A DNA stretch of 64,000 nt, from the NCBI GenBank assembly GCA_905250075.1, contig CAJNOP010000045.1, positions 660,155 to 724,154 of the forward strand, read 5' to 3'. Below are positions 12,701 to 25,724 of the stretch, piece after piece. Positions within the stretch are counted from its first letter, which is position 1. Each line of letters opens with the position of its first letter. The translations under genes were made by a program, and so were the position numbers. This DNA is from Rotaria sp. Silwood1 (Eukaryota; Rotifera; Eurotatoria; Philodinida; Philodinidae). Under the pieces are notes generated by a model. That model was not told the origin of the DNA. It ran no database searches and was given only the letters and a program-made list of their open reading frames with translations.

Positions 12701-14429
12701 TTTATGAGATTATATAAAATATAGAAGATATTATAATTCTAAAGACCCCTCAGAATTTACTATTCAAGGAACAGAGATCTAAATACGATTGAAACTATAT
12801 GAATCGATAGAGAAATTAAGCAGTTATTCGGACATAAAATAATAGAAAAAACTCAATTGCTTAGACATATAAAATGTTCTGTAGCGATTCACTTGATGAA
12901 AATAGACATAAATCAATAAATAAACAACTCTTCTATTCATCAACATTAAAACATCTCCATACTCGAATCGATAATAATTCTCAGAGATATTAATCAATAA
13001 GTGATTTCAAAATAGCCAAAAAAAGAAAAATCCATTTTTTGATTTCTTTTTCGAAATTTATTAAATTTCCGATAAGAATATCAAAATAAATACTACATGA
13101 TACAATGAAATAATCAATGCTCTTCCTAACCGTAACAAAATAAAAAGCATGCGAGATTGAATATAAATATATCAAACTGTCAAAAATAATCTAATCAATT
13201 TTTACATTGAATAAGAACATCTAAAAGATGTTAAGTACAAAAGACAGAATTAGAAAAATATAAATATTTCTTAGATTCATTTACAACTAGAATAAATAAA
13301 CAAGAGAAAGACCAGTAACTTCTACATTATAGGGTAGCAAATCAACAAAGTGTTTTTATCTTATTTTACTAAGTATGGTAAAGATACTATGTTTTTTTCC
13401 AATCAAGTACAAAGAACAGTACTACTGTGAAATTGTTAATGTACTGCGTACATTACTTGTCCTTAAGGTTAAAGTACTTGATAATAACATTATTGCCTAG
13501 AAAACACCAATAGGTTATGGTAAAATAAGGATTTCAATTTGATTGGTTCATTTCTTATTTTATCAAGTGAGCCACACATCTTTTTTTTCAAGTTTACATG
13601 TTTAGTTCATTTTCTATGACTATTTTTATTCAGTATGCAAAAGTATATGTATAGTTTATCGTAATTCCGATATTTTTCTTTCATATCAAGCTTGTATATT
13701 TCTTTCAAGAAATTGATGCAATCAATTTAAATATGATTTAATTCATAGAAATTTTTGTTTTAATTTGAAAGAAAAATGTTTATATTTTAGATTCATTGAT
13801 ATTCTACTTTCTGTTTGACAAGAAAATTTCTTTATTATATTTATGATAGAGCTCTTATGAATTACAAATAAAAATTTTAAAGAACTCATCTTTATATTAT
13901 TTTTATATGCTCAGTTGACATTTCTTTCTATGCTTTTCAATATAGTTTCATATGATCTAAATAGTATAAGCTCTAATCTTTACTGATAACTAATAATGAC
14001 AGTAACTATATTATTAAAATGTACTAATAATGCAATAGCATGACATTGACAAGTATAGAAGTAAATGTGATTTTTACTATTTATGAGATGGTAATAAATA
14101 GTTTAACAAATATCATCTAAGTAGCTAGTATATGAAGAAAATTTGCATAATCAATATAGCGAACTTGATTTTAGTTTGATATTTATTAAGATATATTTTT
14201 TTTTTAATGAGATATTAAAAAGAAAGACTAATAAAAAAAAAACAAAAAGGATTCAATGATATCACGAAGAATAACCTCAGAATTACTAATCGATATTCAA
14301 ATATTCAATTTTTTTTCAGTTTAATACAACTTTTATTTGTTATCAGTTTCGACGTTTTTTGAAACCAATTTATATCTAAAATGATTTGGAATATATTTCA
14401 GATGTATCTGGTATTTTATATGTGAAATA
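9713..14429. other. Gene-free spacer between divergent NEK and PDK genes
   Basis: About 4.7 kb of AT-rich DNA with no credible exon series on either strand. It should contain the promoters of the divergent NEK (minus) and PDK (plus) genes. Visible structures are a pair of similar 12-mers (cgtgacgggcat and cgtgacaggcat, about 12249 and 12280) and an imperfect palindrome at 13357-13533. Short open frames look random. Confidence 0.6.
13357..13533. repeat. Imperfect palindrome upstream of PDK genes
   Basis: The centre is the near-perfect palindrome aatgtactgcgtacatt at 13438-13454. Flanks pair as atcaagtac (left) with gtacttgat (right), and further out as cttattttac against gtaaaataag. Total span about 175 bp. 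Degenerate, no coding capacity. Confidence 0.45.
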
Positions 14430-17400
14430 ATGCGTTTAAGTCGATTACTTTTGAATCTATCCAGTCATATTGAATATTATTCGAAATTTCAACCAACATC
14501 ATTTACTCTGAAAAATCTTATTGATTTTGGTTTGTAAAGAAAAAAATAAAATTTTATTATGAATAAAATTTTTTTTTTAAAAATTTTCTAGCTCGTGATG
14601 GTGATATTAAACAATCGTATAAATATCTCCGTATTGAATTGCTCATACGATGGTCTCATATGCGCAAAGAAATGAATTATTTACCACCGAAGTAAATCAA
14701 AAACGACAAATCACTACGAAATAATTTTTCTTTCTTTTGTTTTTAGACTACTTGAAATGCCAAGTTTTAAATTAGCAAATTCATGGTATGATCAAAGTTA
14801 TTCTGAAATACTTGAATTTAAAAATGTTGAACCAGATATGTCAACACTTCGCAAGTACTTGGATTATTATTTTTTTTTCTGTATTGCTCATCTATGTAAT
14901 AAAAACATAATAGATTTACCGAAATATTAGTTGGTATACGAAACCGTCATACTGATGTGGTAGCAACATTAGCTCAAGTGAGTTCATTATTTTATAATAT
15001 ATTTTTCTAATGATTTCTAAATTTTTTTTTGTTGTTTAGGCATATATAGAATTTCAAAAAGTTAGTTCAATCAGTTTAATAGAAAAAGGTCGAATACAAT
15101 ATTTTTATGATCGATTTTTCATGAATCGAATTGGTATAAGAACATTAATTTATCAACATAGTACGTTCAAATTTTACTTTCGATCATTTCATACGATATC
15201 AATACTGAAAATAATTTTGTTTTTGTTAAGCTCTTCTATTTGGTGATGAATTTCCTCAACATTCACAACAAGCCGGTATTATTGATCCATCTGTCAATGT
15301 GGTTGCTGTTATTGGAGGTAAACTTTTTTTTGTTTTCTCATCTTTAATCATATGTAATAAAAGATTTATTACAAGTAATAACAGAAAAATATGCTTCTTT
15401 TCAAGTCATATTTATACAAATTCCAAGCTTGTGTTATGCTATTATTTTAATTAGATAGTTATTTTTTATCTAACATTATCTGAGTAAAAAGCAAAAAATG
15501 TAAAGAGAAATTTCTCTCAATATCTATTTATACTGATTAAAGTTCAATCATAATACAGTTTTTTTTTTCTTCTTCTATTTAAAATGCATCAAAAGTCGAT
15601 ACAACTGTGCAGAAAAAACTTGAAGAATAAAGAAAAAGAAAAAATGCTCGATCAATAGGAGACATACTGACTTTCTTTTTTCGAGAACATCATAGGAATT
15701 CTATATTCTGAAGCGGATAATTAATTTGCGATGATTTTTTTTCATTCAATATATATATATAGAGGCTTATTCAACAGCAAAACATTTATTTGAACAAGTA
15801 TCTTATCCAGTACCTAAAATTGAAATCGAGTCTTGTAATGGTAAATATAATAAAAGCAAAAATTCTTATCATAATTAATCTATATATATATATATAAATA
15901 TTTATTTTAAGTGCAAGATCATAGTACAAATCCTATAACAATTGTTTATATTCCATCACATATTTATCATATTGTTTTTGAATTATTAAAAGTAAATTAA
16001 TTTCGATTTTGATTAATAAAAAATTTGTTTGTTTTTTTTTTTTTTTATATAATAGAATTCACTTCGTGCAACTGTTGAACGATATGGTTTAGATGCTAAA
16101 GAATATCCACCTATACATATACTTATTGTTAAAGGTCATGAAGATTTAACAATACAAATTGATGATCGTGGTGGTAAGATATATCATATATATAATTTAA
16201 TTAGATATTTATTTTGAAAGTTTTATTTAAATTAAAAAAGAATAAATTCTTGAGATTCTATCACATGGTTTCTCTGGCAATTAGTTTGGGGTAGGTGATT
16301 GACGTGTAATTTTTTTTATTTAAATAGAAGTGTGATTCTTACATATTAACATCACAAGTAACATATTTTGAATAGTACGTTGATATTCATAGATTATTAA
16401 TGGCATAACATATAATCATTATTGATTTTCAATATTATTAAATACTATGTAGTGCATTCATTCGAATGAATAATAGATTCAATAAATAACTAACTACAAT
16501 AATATTTCTCTTTGTGTGTATTCTAGATTAATCAATCGTTTGTTAGTAATAGAAATTCTAAACTTGTTGACTTTTTGTAGGCCTAGTTAATCAATGAAAG
16601 AATCTAAGTGAACCCCTTCAGCTTGCGTGATGTAGTTGATGTATTGTTTTTTTATATTCTCATATTATAGTGATTCTTGAGTGGAATCAGAAGAATGCTA
16701 TGATAAAAATTCAAGGATATTATATAGATCGAAATGAGATGATTAGATGAAAAACATATTAGTTTAATACTTCATATATATATATATTATTCGTAGGAAA
16801 AAGATAAAGATAAAGAGTTAACAATTAAATAAAATTTCTATTTTTCATTGAGAATTTTTTTTTTGCGATATTTGACGATTTAGTCTAACGAAACACATCA
16901 AGACCAGATGGTAAATTAGACTAATAAATGATTAACAATGGTGAGTAGTTATTTGCAAGATATTCTTTCTAAACTGATATCTGCCATTTTAGCTCATATT
17001 AAATCTACAAAGATGCCTTGATGAAACTAGAAAAATTGAATTATTAGTAGAATATCGTGTAAGTTTTATCCGAAAACAGTTTTTTTTTTGTTAAGATATA
17101 TGGAATTTTAAAGTAACGTCGGTTTTTGTATTGTGCCTGTGACAAATGATTATTTTTTGGAAATTTAATATATCAACGAAAGAATATTTTTTTGGAATGA
17201 AAATTTTAGGATATTCTATAGATTATCCCACCTATATATAGGCAAAATTTCACATTGAAATTTTTGTTTTTTCTATTTTTTTTTTGTCAAGCTCAATCGA
17301 AAATTCAGTAAAATGATCCTTCGTCTGCGCCAACGTATATGAATACAAACTATTTAGATTTTTTCTAGTCTTACAGAGATCTTTTTGTAGGTTCCTGATG

Positions 17401-18693
17401 AGTTCAAACAGTAGGTATCCGTTCGAATAGTTCCCTGGTGTGAGCGGCAAAGATAGATAAGTAAATAGTCAATAAACAATGCATTTATCATATGTGTTGT
17501 GCCAAGATTATACCCAGTGAAAGGAGTATAATGTCATAGGAAATTTTGTAGCATCAAAGTTAATCCACTTTTTCTTGTAATAATTACATTTTCTATTTAC
17601 AAAAGAAAAGTTTTGTCTTCAAATTCAAAAGAAATAAAAGACATGTGGCCTGTGTAGTTTTTGATAAGCTCTAATATCATAGTCTATGTTTGCCTTCAGC
17701 AAAAAAATACTAGACTGTCTGCTTGAACTTTCATACGACATAAACAACAATTTGTTTTTTTCACTCCGAAGCCACTGATCGAATTAGTAAAGACGAGATG
17801 TTTCAATACGAAAACTATAGAAAAATAAAAGATGTACTAATTTGAATAACATTTTCTTTTCTGTAAATTATTCTAATGCATTCATTTATTCATTAGCAAC
17901 TAGAAATAATAATTAAATTCTTGAGAAAATGATCGAAAATATAGAAGGATTTTTCAAAAAACAAAAAAACAAATCTGCAATTCTCTAATATAAAAATTTA
18001 TCTCTGTTAACAACGATACACAAATTTTTTTATTTAATTATCAACATTTTTCTTTCTTCCAGCTAAAACCCATGCCTTTTTTCTTCTGTTGCCCTTGTTT
18101 TATTTCTGCAACTAGACATTCTATGAATCATTGCACCCTGAAAAGAACATCTTCCATCTCTGCCCTTCTTTTTTCTACGTTCCAAGACATATGTTTATGT
18201 TCTTATCTATTCTATACATCAAAACCAACTAATATATATATATATAAATTCTAGGTGGTATACCACGTTCAAAATTATCACAATTATTTCAGTATATGTA
18301 TTCTACAGCACCTAAATATTTATTAGATGGACCTGAACAAAATAAAAACAAAACACCTATTGCTGGTCTTGGTTATGGTTTACCAATAGCACGTCTTTAT
18401 GCTAAATATTTTCAAGGTAGTCTTAAAATAGCATCAATTGAAAACTATGGTACATCAACTTATGTATCTCTTCCAGTAAAATAGAACAAAATTTTCTTTT
18501 TTTTTGATAAATAAATCTAAATATTTATTTTTGTTTTATTTTATTCATTAGGCAACAGCAGAAAATGCCAGGTAAACATAATAATTCTTATGTACGAAAA
18601 CAAACATTCACTTTATACTTTAGTGAACGTTTACCAATATTTAATAAAGCTCGTTATTCATATACAACAAAAAAAGGTTCTGATTGGACTTAA
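14430..18693 (+). CDS. Pyruvate dehydrogenase kinase-like, mitochondrial (388 aa)
   Basis: Exons: 14430-14529, 14592-14691, 14747-14854, 14914-14977, 15040-15160, 15231-15317, 15763-15840, 15912-15991, 16056-16173, 18255-18475, 18552-18571 and 18624-18693; 1167 nt. PDKs phosphorylate the E1-alpha subunit of the pyruvate dehydrogenase complex in the mitochondrial matrix and switch it off. Diagnostic features: His near residue 115 in RNRHTDVV, N-box [13 protein letters not shown]1 box DDRGGG, G2 box [18 protein letters not shown], and a C-terminal DW motif two residues before the end. The length is normal for the family and the basic N-terminus fits mitochondrial import. One exon is only 20 nt. 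Intron 9 is about 2.1 kb, far longer than the others. A tandem paralogue follows 0.9 kb downstream. BCKDK is a less likely alternative because PDK-type motifs are present throughout. Confidence 0.9.
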
Positions 18694-19580
18694 ATGTTAA
18701 AAAAAAAAAATTCTTTTTAACTTCATTTTTTTTCCTACGTTATGTATATATTCTGGTGGACAAAAATTTAGATCAGCTGCATTGTTAAATTTTCTTCTCG
18801 ATGATAATCACTAGTAAGAATCTGAAAAAAAACATTTGTGTAATTAAAAGAATATTCTGTTAAGATTCATACGGTCAAAATCTCCAACAAAATTTCTCGG
18901 ATGAAGGCCTGCAGAAAATTAAGATTTCCAAAAGCAACTTTCTGACTTCCACTCAAAGTCGTTGGAAAAATATTGTTTTTTGAAAGAGTAAATAATTATG
19001 AACAAAATAATACATCTCCTATCTTTTCATAGCCTTCCTTCAATTCATAGAAGACCTAGAAGCATTTCTCTTCTTGTTATTGAAAATTCCAATGTTTTTG
19101 TTATGTTTGAAGCTTTGAGGTCTTCTGTAAATTGAAGAAAGGCTATGGAAAGATAAGAGACGTATTATTTTGTTCATAATTATCTCCTCGATCAAATAAA
19201 ATCTTTTTTCAAAAGCTTCGAATAGAGATTAGAAACTTAGTTTTGAAACCTTGATTTTCCGTATACCCTTATCCAAGCAGTTTTGATGAAGCCTTTAGAT
19301 CCTACTAATCATAATAGAGAATCTTTTCAGCTACATAAATGTTTTTCTTTTCAAATTCTTGCTAGCTATTATTGTCGAGAAGAAAATTTGAAAATAGGCT
19401 ATTTTAAACTTTTGTCTGCTACACTTATATACACATATTATATCGTTGAAACTAAATTTTAGATAAAAAAAAAAAAAAACAAAAGAAGAAAAATTTGTCG
19501 ATGATGAGATTAGTTAAATTGATCTGTAAAAATTTGAATGCAATTTAATTAGAAAAGAAAAAGCAAAAGAAAATTAAAGG
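18694..19580. other. Spacer between the tandem PDK genes
   Basis: Non-coding, 887 bp. It contains the inverted repeat listed separately (18991-19184), with a weaker extension outward on both sides to about 18840 and 19330. Confidence 0.6.
18991..19184. repeat. Inverted repeat between PDK genes
   Basis: Left arm 18991-19057 and right arm 19118-19184, 67 bp each, with only a few mismatches: ataattatgaacaaaataat against its complement attattttgttcataattat, and aagacct against aggtctt. The loop is about 60 bp. No open frame. A hairpin-forming foldback or MITE remnant. Confidence 0.75.
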
Positions 19581-22500
19581 ATGCATTTAACTCGGTTATT
19601 ACGTACACAACAAAATACTCTATCGCATCTTATTGATCATTATGCTAAATATCCACCAACTGGTTTAACAATGAAAAGAATTGTTGAGTTTGGTGTGTTT
19701 CATGTATTTTTTTTTTTCTTATTCAAATTTTATATATTTCTTTCCTTTTTGTTTATTTAATAAATAGCACGTGAAGGTGATGCTAAACAATCGTATTTAT
19801 TTCTTCGAAATGAATTACCTGTTCGACTTGCATCAATGATGAAAGAAATGGGACATTTACCATCACGTCTTCTTGAAATGCCAAGTGTTAAAACAGTTAA
19901 TGGTTGGTATGGAACTAGTTTACATGAATTAGATTCATTTAGACATGCAACACCAACTACTGAAACCGTAAAAAAGTAATAAAGACAAAAAAAATATATT
20001 TTGATTAGATAGATTATTTTTATATTTATAGATTTACAGAAATTTTACAAAATATACGTAAAAGACATTCAACTGTTATTGAAACATTAGCACAAGTAAT
20101 AGATTTTCTTCATGTTTTCATTCAATTGATGATTTATTTTTTTTGTCTTGTCTTGTCTTGTCTTGTCTTCTAGGGTTATATGGAATTTTCTGATACGGGT
20201 CAAGTCAAAGAATATGAAGAGTCTCAAATACAGTATTTTCTAAATCGATTTTATTTATCTCGAATATCAATTCGACTACTTATTTATCAACATAGTATGT
20301 TTAATTCAAAAAATCAAAGAATTTAGTTTCTATTATAAAAATTTTAAAATGTAAAATCTGTCAACATTAGCTGATATATTATTTTTGTAGCCGAATTATG
20401 ACATCAGATAGATAGGTCTAATGACTTTGAGAATATTCCGACAATTTCAGTTGAAAAGAATGTTCGTTGATCAAGATACTGAATTTTCAAAAAATAATCG
20501 TTTTATAATAAAAATCGAGTTTACTTGAAAATTCAATAGCTCGACAAAAGAACATCGTTTTCAGCTGAAACTTTCAGAATATTTCCAGAGTTATTAGACT
20601 TATCTATGAATGGCTATAATTGGGTCTCGGAGGTTCGTGGACACGAACTTTTCTGATCTTGCCAAGGGCTCCTTATGAATCCAATATGAGGTTAAACTGT
20701 GGATATTTGTACTACAAGTTCCCTTCTTAATTATATCTTGAGAGAAATCTATCATTTTGTCATATGTAAAATTAAGTCTCTATGAATTTATACTTTTTTT
20801 TTTTTTACTAACAATTATAATTCTATACAGATAAACACTTATAGTGCTGGATCAATATTAGTGCCAGTCGGATTCAACAATTCATCAAACAAGTCATATT
20901 CGAAAATTACCAGCTAATTATGACTTGGTTATTATAAAACCATTGTCAAAATTGTCTGAGAAATGTAATAAACATATCAGTAGTAATATACAAATAATCG
21001 ACAAAAATTTTAATTTCGATGCACTCCAATTGATATTCAATATATTCAAGTAGATTTTAGAAGTTTGTAACGAAATTCTCTCGCATCTTTTTTCTTTCTT
21101 TCAAAATAATCATAGTAAGAGGATTATATCCAAAAAAATAAAATGTGTCTAGTTAGCAGCAGTATGAATGAGTAATTTTTTACAAAAAAAAGTATATATT
21201 TTAGAATCGTATAACAGTTTCTGAAAGAAAAACATTTTTGTATCATTTTAATTTATTTCATTTTTTAAATTAGCAATGTGTTTTGGTGATGAAGTACCTT
21301 TACATCCTACACATCTTGGTTTTGTTGATCCTAATTGTTTGGTCGAAGATATTATCAAAGGTAATATGAATTTAATAAACAATAAAAATTTCTATCTAAA
21401 TATTCTTTTATTTTAAGATGCATTTGAAAATGCTCAGTTTTTATGTGAAGGTTATTATTTACAAGCACCTTCATTAGAACTTCGTAGAATAAATGGTAAT
21501 TATTTTGATTTTTCAATAAAATTCTTCATTCTTCTTTTTTTTATTTGTAGCAATAACTCCTGAAGAACCAATTGCAATAGCTTATGTACCGTCACATCTA
21601 TATCATATGATGTTTGAATTATTCAAAGTTAGTTTAAATAAAAAAACAAAGAAAATTTTTTTTCTTTTCGAAAAAAGATAATTTGTTTTCTTATAGAATT
21701 CAATGCGTGCAACTGTCGAACATTCAGAAAGTAAAAAATCAAACAGTGCATTGTCTCCGATTGTGGTTTGTTTGTTTTTTTTAGAGAATTATTTAAATTA
21801 ATTTATTCAAATTTACATATAGGTTGATGTTGTAAAAGCCAAGGAAGATTTAACTATTCGTATAAGGTAATAAGAATTGTGAATTGTCTTCTTTCTATCA
21901 TCATGATTTAATAGTGATCGTGGTGGTGGTATTCCACGTTCAAAAGCAGATAAAATCTTTCGATATATGTATTCAACTGCACCAAGACCTGTATCATTAA
22001 CTGATTCTCAACATTCAGGTCCAACACCACTTGCTGGTTTTGGTTATGGTCTTCCTATTGTAAGTTTTACAGTACTGATAGAAACAAATATATATGAGTA
22101 ATGGATTTTTGATTTTTTTTTTGTTCTACGATACTAAGTATTTAACTAAAATCCAAATAGTGGTTTGAATAGTCAATGAAGTTCTCTATCAAATGTATGA
22201 CCATACCGAAATCCCTTAGATGAACTTAGAAAAAAGAAGAATAAGCTTATCTTTTGATTAATAGTTGATGTGAGATGCTGGCTTACCGATAGATTCAATA
22301 TTCTGATATTGCTCTTATAATGATTACTATCTGTAGTTTTGGGCAGAAGAGCGGTCTGACGTAGAATTTTTGCACTAAATTGCTTAACATCCTTAGACAC
22401 GCTTATTAACTACGCATTAGTCACAAGAGCAATTGTTTTAACATCGACTATGAGAGAAACATTTTTGGACAATTAAATACGGTATCTTTTAGATCTGAGA

Positions 22501-23237
22501 AAACTTTGTGACTAGTAATTTTTACATAGTACCATCCTAAAGTGTACAGAATCTTGAAGAAAATAATGGCTTATCGTTTTTTTCTACGATCTGGTTTTAA
22601 AAAGTTATAAATATGACAAAAACAAAAAAAAAAGAAATGCATTTTTTAGCATTGCTAAAATAAATTTCGTTTATTTTTCATTTTTTATGATATTGATAAC
22701 AAGATGATAGAAAATACATTAATCCATCATTTTATTCACGGCATTGCACTCTTAAAAATAGTACTCTTAAAAACTAATTTTCACATAATATTCTAAGATC
22801 TAAAAAGTATCCTATTTAGTCATAATTCTTTATTGATTATTCAAATTACTAATTAAATTTCAGTTTAATATTTCATATCATAGAATAAAATATGTAAGTC
22901 TTATGTTTTTCTTTTTTAGTAGTACTATAATTTTAATATTTATACAGAAAATAAAAACAAACGAAATTGACTTTCTTTTTTTATTTTAGAGTCGACTTTA
23001 TGCTCGATATTTTAATGGTGATTTAGAAATTCATTCGATTGATGGACATGGTACAGATGCATACATATATCTCCAAGTATGATTAAAATAATATTTAATA
23101 TTATATAAATTTATTTATTTTAATTTTATTAGGCTGTAGAAGATCATGCTAGTGAATGGTTACCAATATGTAATCGTGCAGCATATGAATATTATGTCTC
23201 TCGTAAATATCAATCAGATTGGACAAAAAAGAAATAA
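19581..23237 (+). CDS. Pyruvate dehydrogenase kinase-like, mitochondrial, paralogue (398 aa)
   Basis: Exons: 19581-19692, 19768-19975, 20032-20095, 20174-20294, 21274-21360, 21418-21495, 21551-21627, 21697-21765, 21823-21866, 21915-22059, 22990-23076 and 23133-23237; 1197 nt, stop TAA. Same signature as its upstream neighbour: His in [14 protein letters not shown]-box [13 protein letters not shown]1 box SDRGGG, G2 box GFGYGLPI, and a QSDW motif close to the C-terminus. So the kinase should be active. The two genes share most intron positions but differ in where they are split (one exon here covers two in the neighbour; others are subdivided). Introns 4 and 10 are enlarged to about 0.98 and 0.93 kb, the former by a foldback repeat. 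Tandem duplication with subsequent divergence. Confidence 0.9.
20146..20170 (+). repeat. TCTTG microsatellite forming a polypyrimidine tract
   Basis: Four TCTTG units followed by TCTTC lie directly before the tag acceptor of exon 4 of the second PDK gene (exon starts at 20174). The tract takes the place of the usual T-run of the 3' splice site. Confidence 0.85.
20391..20624. repeat. Inverted repeat in intron 4 of the second PDK gene
   Basis: Arms about 20391-20492 and 20525-20624. Clear pairing blocks are ataggtctaatgac against gttattagacttat, gaatattc against gaatattt, and tgaattttcaa against ttgaaaattca. The loop is about 30 bp, so the transcript would fold into a long imperfect hairpin. 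No coding capacity. Confidence 0.7.
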
Positions 23238-23895
23238 TAAAAAAATCTATAATTGAATCTAATTTTTCCGCACAGAACTAGCATTGATTTATTTTACATT
23301 ATCATTTATTTTGTTGATCTTTATCCTGTAGTTTTTCAAGAACAAAAAAAAAAAAAAAACAAGAGTAGTCAATAGATTTGTTCGATTTTGACGGTCAATT
23401 TATTCTCAGTGTATTTTCTTGACAGATTAGTTTCTTTGTTTTATTTTCTGCAGTGTTGTCTTATATTTCTGTCTCTTTATTATAAACATATTTTGTTCGA
23501 GAGAGAAAGGTGCTGTTCATGTGTTATTGTTTATTATTATTACGATTATTTTCTTTCAACACTGTTTCTTTTTTTTTTTTTGTATATTTCACTGAAACAA
23601 ATCTTCTTTTTTACATCATGTAAAACAGTGAAATATAATAAAGACAATAAAAAATTGTATTGTCTTTTATTCATGGTAATTATTTGATTTGTTTGGTAAT
23701 GATGATGATGATGATTGAAAATGTTTTCAACAAAAACAAGTTTAGATTGAGAATTTTTTTCAATAGATGATCTTAATTCATTTAAAAAGAAAATTATGTT
23801 TACTAGGTGATTCATGTTGACATATTTTGGAAATTATCCGATTGACTTCCTTTAGTAGAAATTTGAGTTTTAATAGGCGTATGATGAAACTAATT
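23238..23895. other. 3' flank of the second PDK gene
   Basis: T-rich non-coding DNA. A short stem pairs tatatttcactg (about 23582) with cagtgaaatata (about 23627), perhaps a transcript-end hairpin. An ATG-ATG microsatellite starts near 23698. The open frames here are low complexity. Confidence 0.5.
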
Positions 23896-24320
23896 TCATA
23901 CAAGAGATGAATAAGATGAAAATCGAAGATTATGAGATGATTGTATATTACGAGAAAAAGTTGTAGAATTTAGTAATATTGAATGAATAATTTTGTTCGA
24001 GTTTTTTGATAGTGAACTTGAATCAGATGAAGTTGTTCTTATTGTTATAGCAGGTCGAGTAGAACTATTTGATATAGTTGATGAAGAGATTTTATGTTTA
24101 ATTATTGTAGTTGGGTTAGGTAACAATCTTGATTATTGATGATAGTGAATAGTTTGTGATGTTATAATTGACGGAGAACATGGAACGTGAATACTAGTTG
24201 AATAAGTAATTGATAAATGAATGGATGATTGGTAATTATTGTCCCATAATTTCGTATGAGAATCTTGTTGGTTTTCTAAATGTCTTGTTGATGATTTTAT
24301 ATGATTTAATGGACTAGTTG
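23896..24320 (-). pseudogene. Ser/Thr/Asn-rich open frame with an in-frame stop
   Basis: Reading the minus strand from about 24320, one frame stays open to a TAA near 24130. It then continues in the same frame for 77 more codons to a stop at 23896. The composition (Ser, Thr, Asn, His rich, with codon use like the exons of neighbouring genes) looks more like coding than random AT-rich DNA. No family is recognised and no upstream exons are clear. It may be a decayed terminal exon or simple-sequence drift. Confidence 0.25.
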
Positions 24321-24710
24321 CATCTTTTTTTTTTATGTTCGTGATTCAGTCATTATGCAACATGCGAAATAGTCGTTTTGACGTAGACAATGTTTTAACA
24401 TTAATCGAATAAATTATCGATAAATCTTTGTTATTTTTCAATATGATCAATCGATACCAACATAAGTTTAAATGTATATGATTATTGTTTCATCACATTT
24501 TTTTTCTCTTATTTTATAACAGATGAAATATAAATATAAATATCATTGCATATTTTGATCGATTATCAAATGTCAATGATGCATAGACAATAGTTATATA
24601 TTTTTTTCTCCACATGTTAACACATTCATAGTTGTATTTGAGATAAAATTAAAAAATAGTGACAAACGAAAAAAACAAAAAAAAGAAAAGGAAGATTTCA
24701 TATTTATTAA

Positions 24711-25724
24711 TTAGAAAAGAACACATCCGTCTCTTCGACGGTTTTGAAAATGTTTATGGAAATGTGATTTATGTTTCGATTCTATAGTGCTTGTTGGTCG
24801 CATTGTATTAGGAACATTTTCAATTGAAGAACGTCCTGATTGTGAACGATTTAAAACAACATTTGGTAATCGATTGATTTGTCGAACAAGATCAAAAAAG
24901 ACCTAGAAAAACAAACAAAGAAAAAATATATATATATATATGTATATTTATAGATTCATAAGAAAAAAACAACAAAAATATTTTGTTCTTTTATACTTGA
25001 TTAACATTTGCATGATCTTTAGCAGATGTTTCAAGAAAAGTACATTTCCATTTTCTTGCTAATGCTTGACCAACTTCACGACCAACAACTCGTTCATCTT
25101 CTAAATCACTTTTATTTCCTACAAGTATAATTGGTGGTAAACCCTAAATTTTGAAAAATGAATATTTTGTTTTTTCAGAACTAAAAGTTGGAGTGCTTTT
25201 TTTAACATACATTAATTTCTGTATCTTTAACACGCATTATTCGATCATAATATCCTTGAAGATCATTAAATGTTGCTTGAGATGTTATTGAATAGACAAG
25301 AACAAAACCTTGTCCATTTTTAACATATAAATCTCTCATAGCAGAAAACTCTTCCTATTAAAATAAATAGAAAAAACTCAACCCAAAAAACAAAAAGAAG
25401 AAAAATGAATCTATTATCTTAACTTACAGTTCCTGCTGTATCGAGTATTTCTAATGAGTATTGTTTTTCATCTATTTCAACTGTCTGAAAAAAATATATA
25501 TAGTTAGAAAAGAAATAAAACTCTAGCATAAATTATACTTTTTTATAGACATCTTCAATTGTTGGATCATATTTTGGCATAAAAATACCTTGAACGAATT
25601 GCATCGTCTATAAAATATAAAACAATAATTATCAGTTGATTAGAATCAATATTTTGTTTACCAAACATGATTTTCCTACACCACCAGAGCCAAAAATACA
25701 TATTTTGTATTCAGATATTGGCAT
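24711..25724 (-). CDS. Rap-type small GTPase A (223 aa)
   Basis: Exons: 25724-25662, 25607-25539, 25484-25428, 25354-25211, 25143-24997 and 24902-24711; 672 nt. Ras-superfamily motifs in order: P-loop GSGGVGKS, effector region [10 protein letters not shown], switch II DTAGT (Thr where Ras has Gln61, the Rap signature), [12 protein letters not shown], and ETSAK. It ends in the CAAX box CVLF, so the protein should be prenylated and membrane bound. Rap proteins control adhesion and polarity downstream of exchange factors such as RasGRP and Epac. The C-terminal tail is longer and more basic (HKSHFHKHF) than in Rap1 and has diverged from its two neighbours. First of three tandem Rap-like genes on this strand. 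Confidence 0.88.

Noticed and set aside
16174-18254. Possible extra gene or element inside the 2.1-kb PDK intron
   Set aside because: Only weak, broken symmetry and short random frames were seen; not enough to support a feature.
18470-18484. Stop codon (tag) directly after SLPVK in the first PDK gene
   Set aside because: It lies inside an intron. Splicing at 18475 to the 20-nt exon and then the last exon restores the family's DW end, as in the paralogue.
23388-23687. 99-codon plus-strand frame rich in Phe, Tyr and Cys
   Set aside because: Comes from T-rich 3' flanking DNA, with no motif and no splice context.
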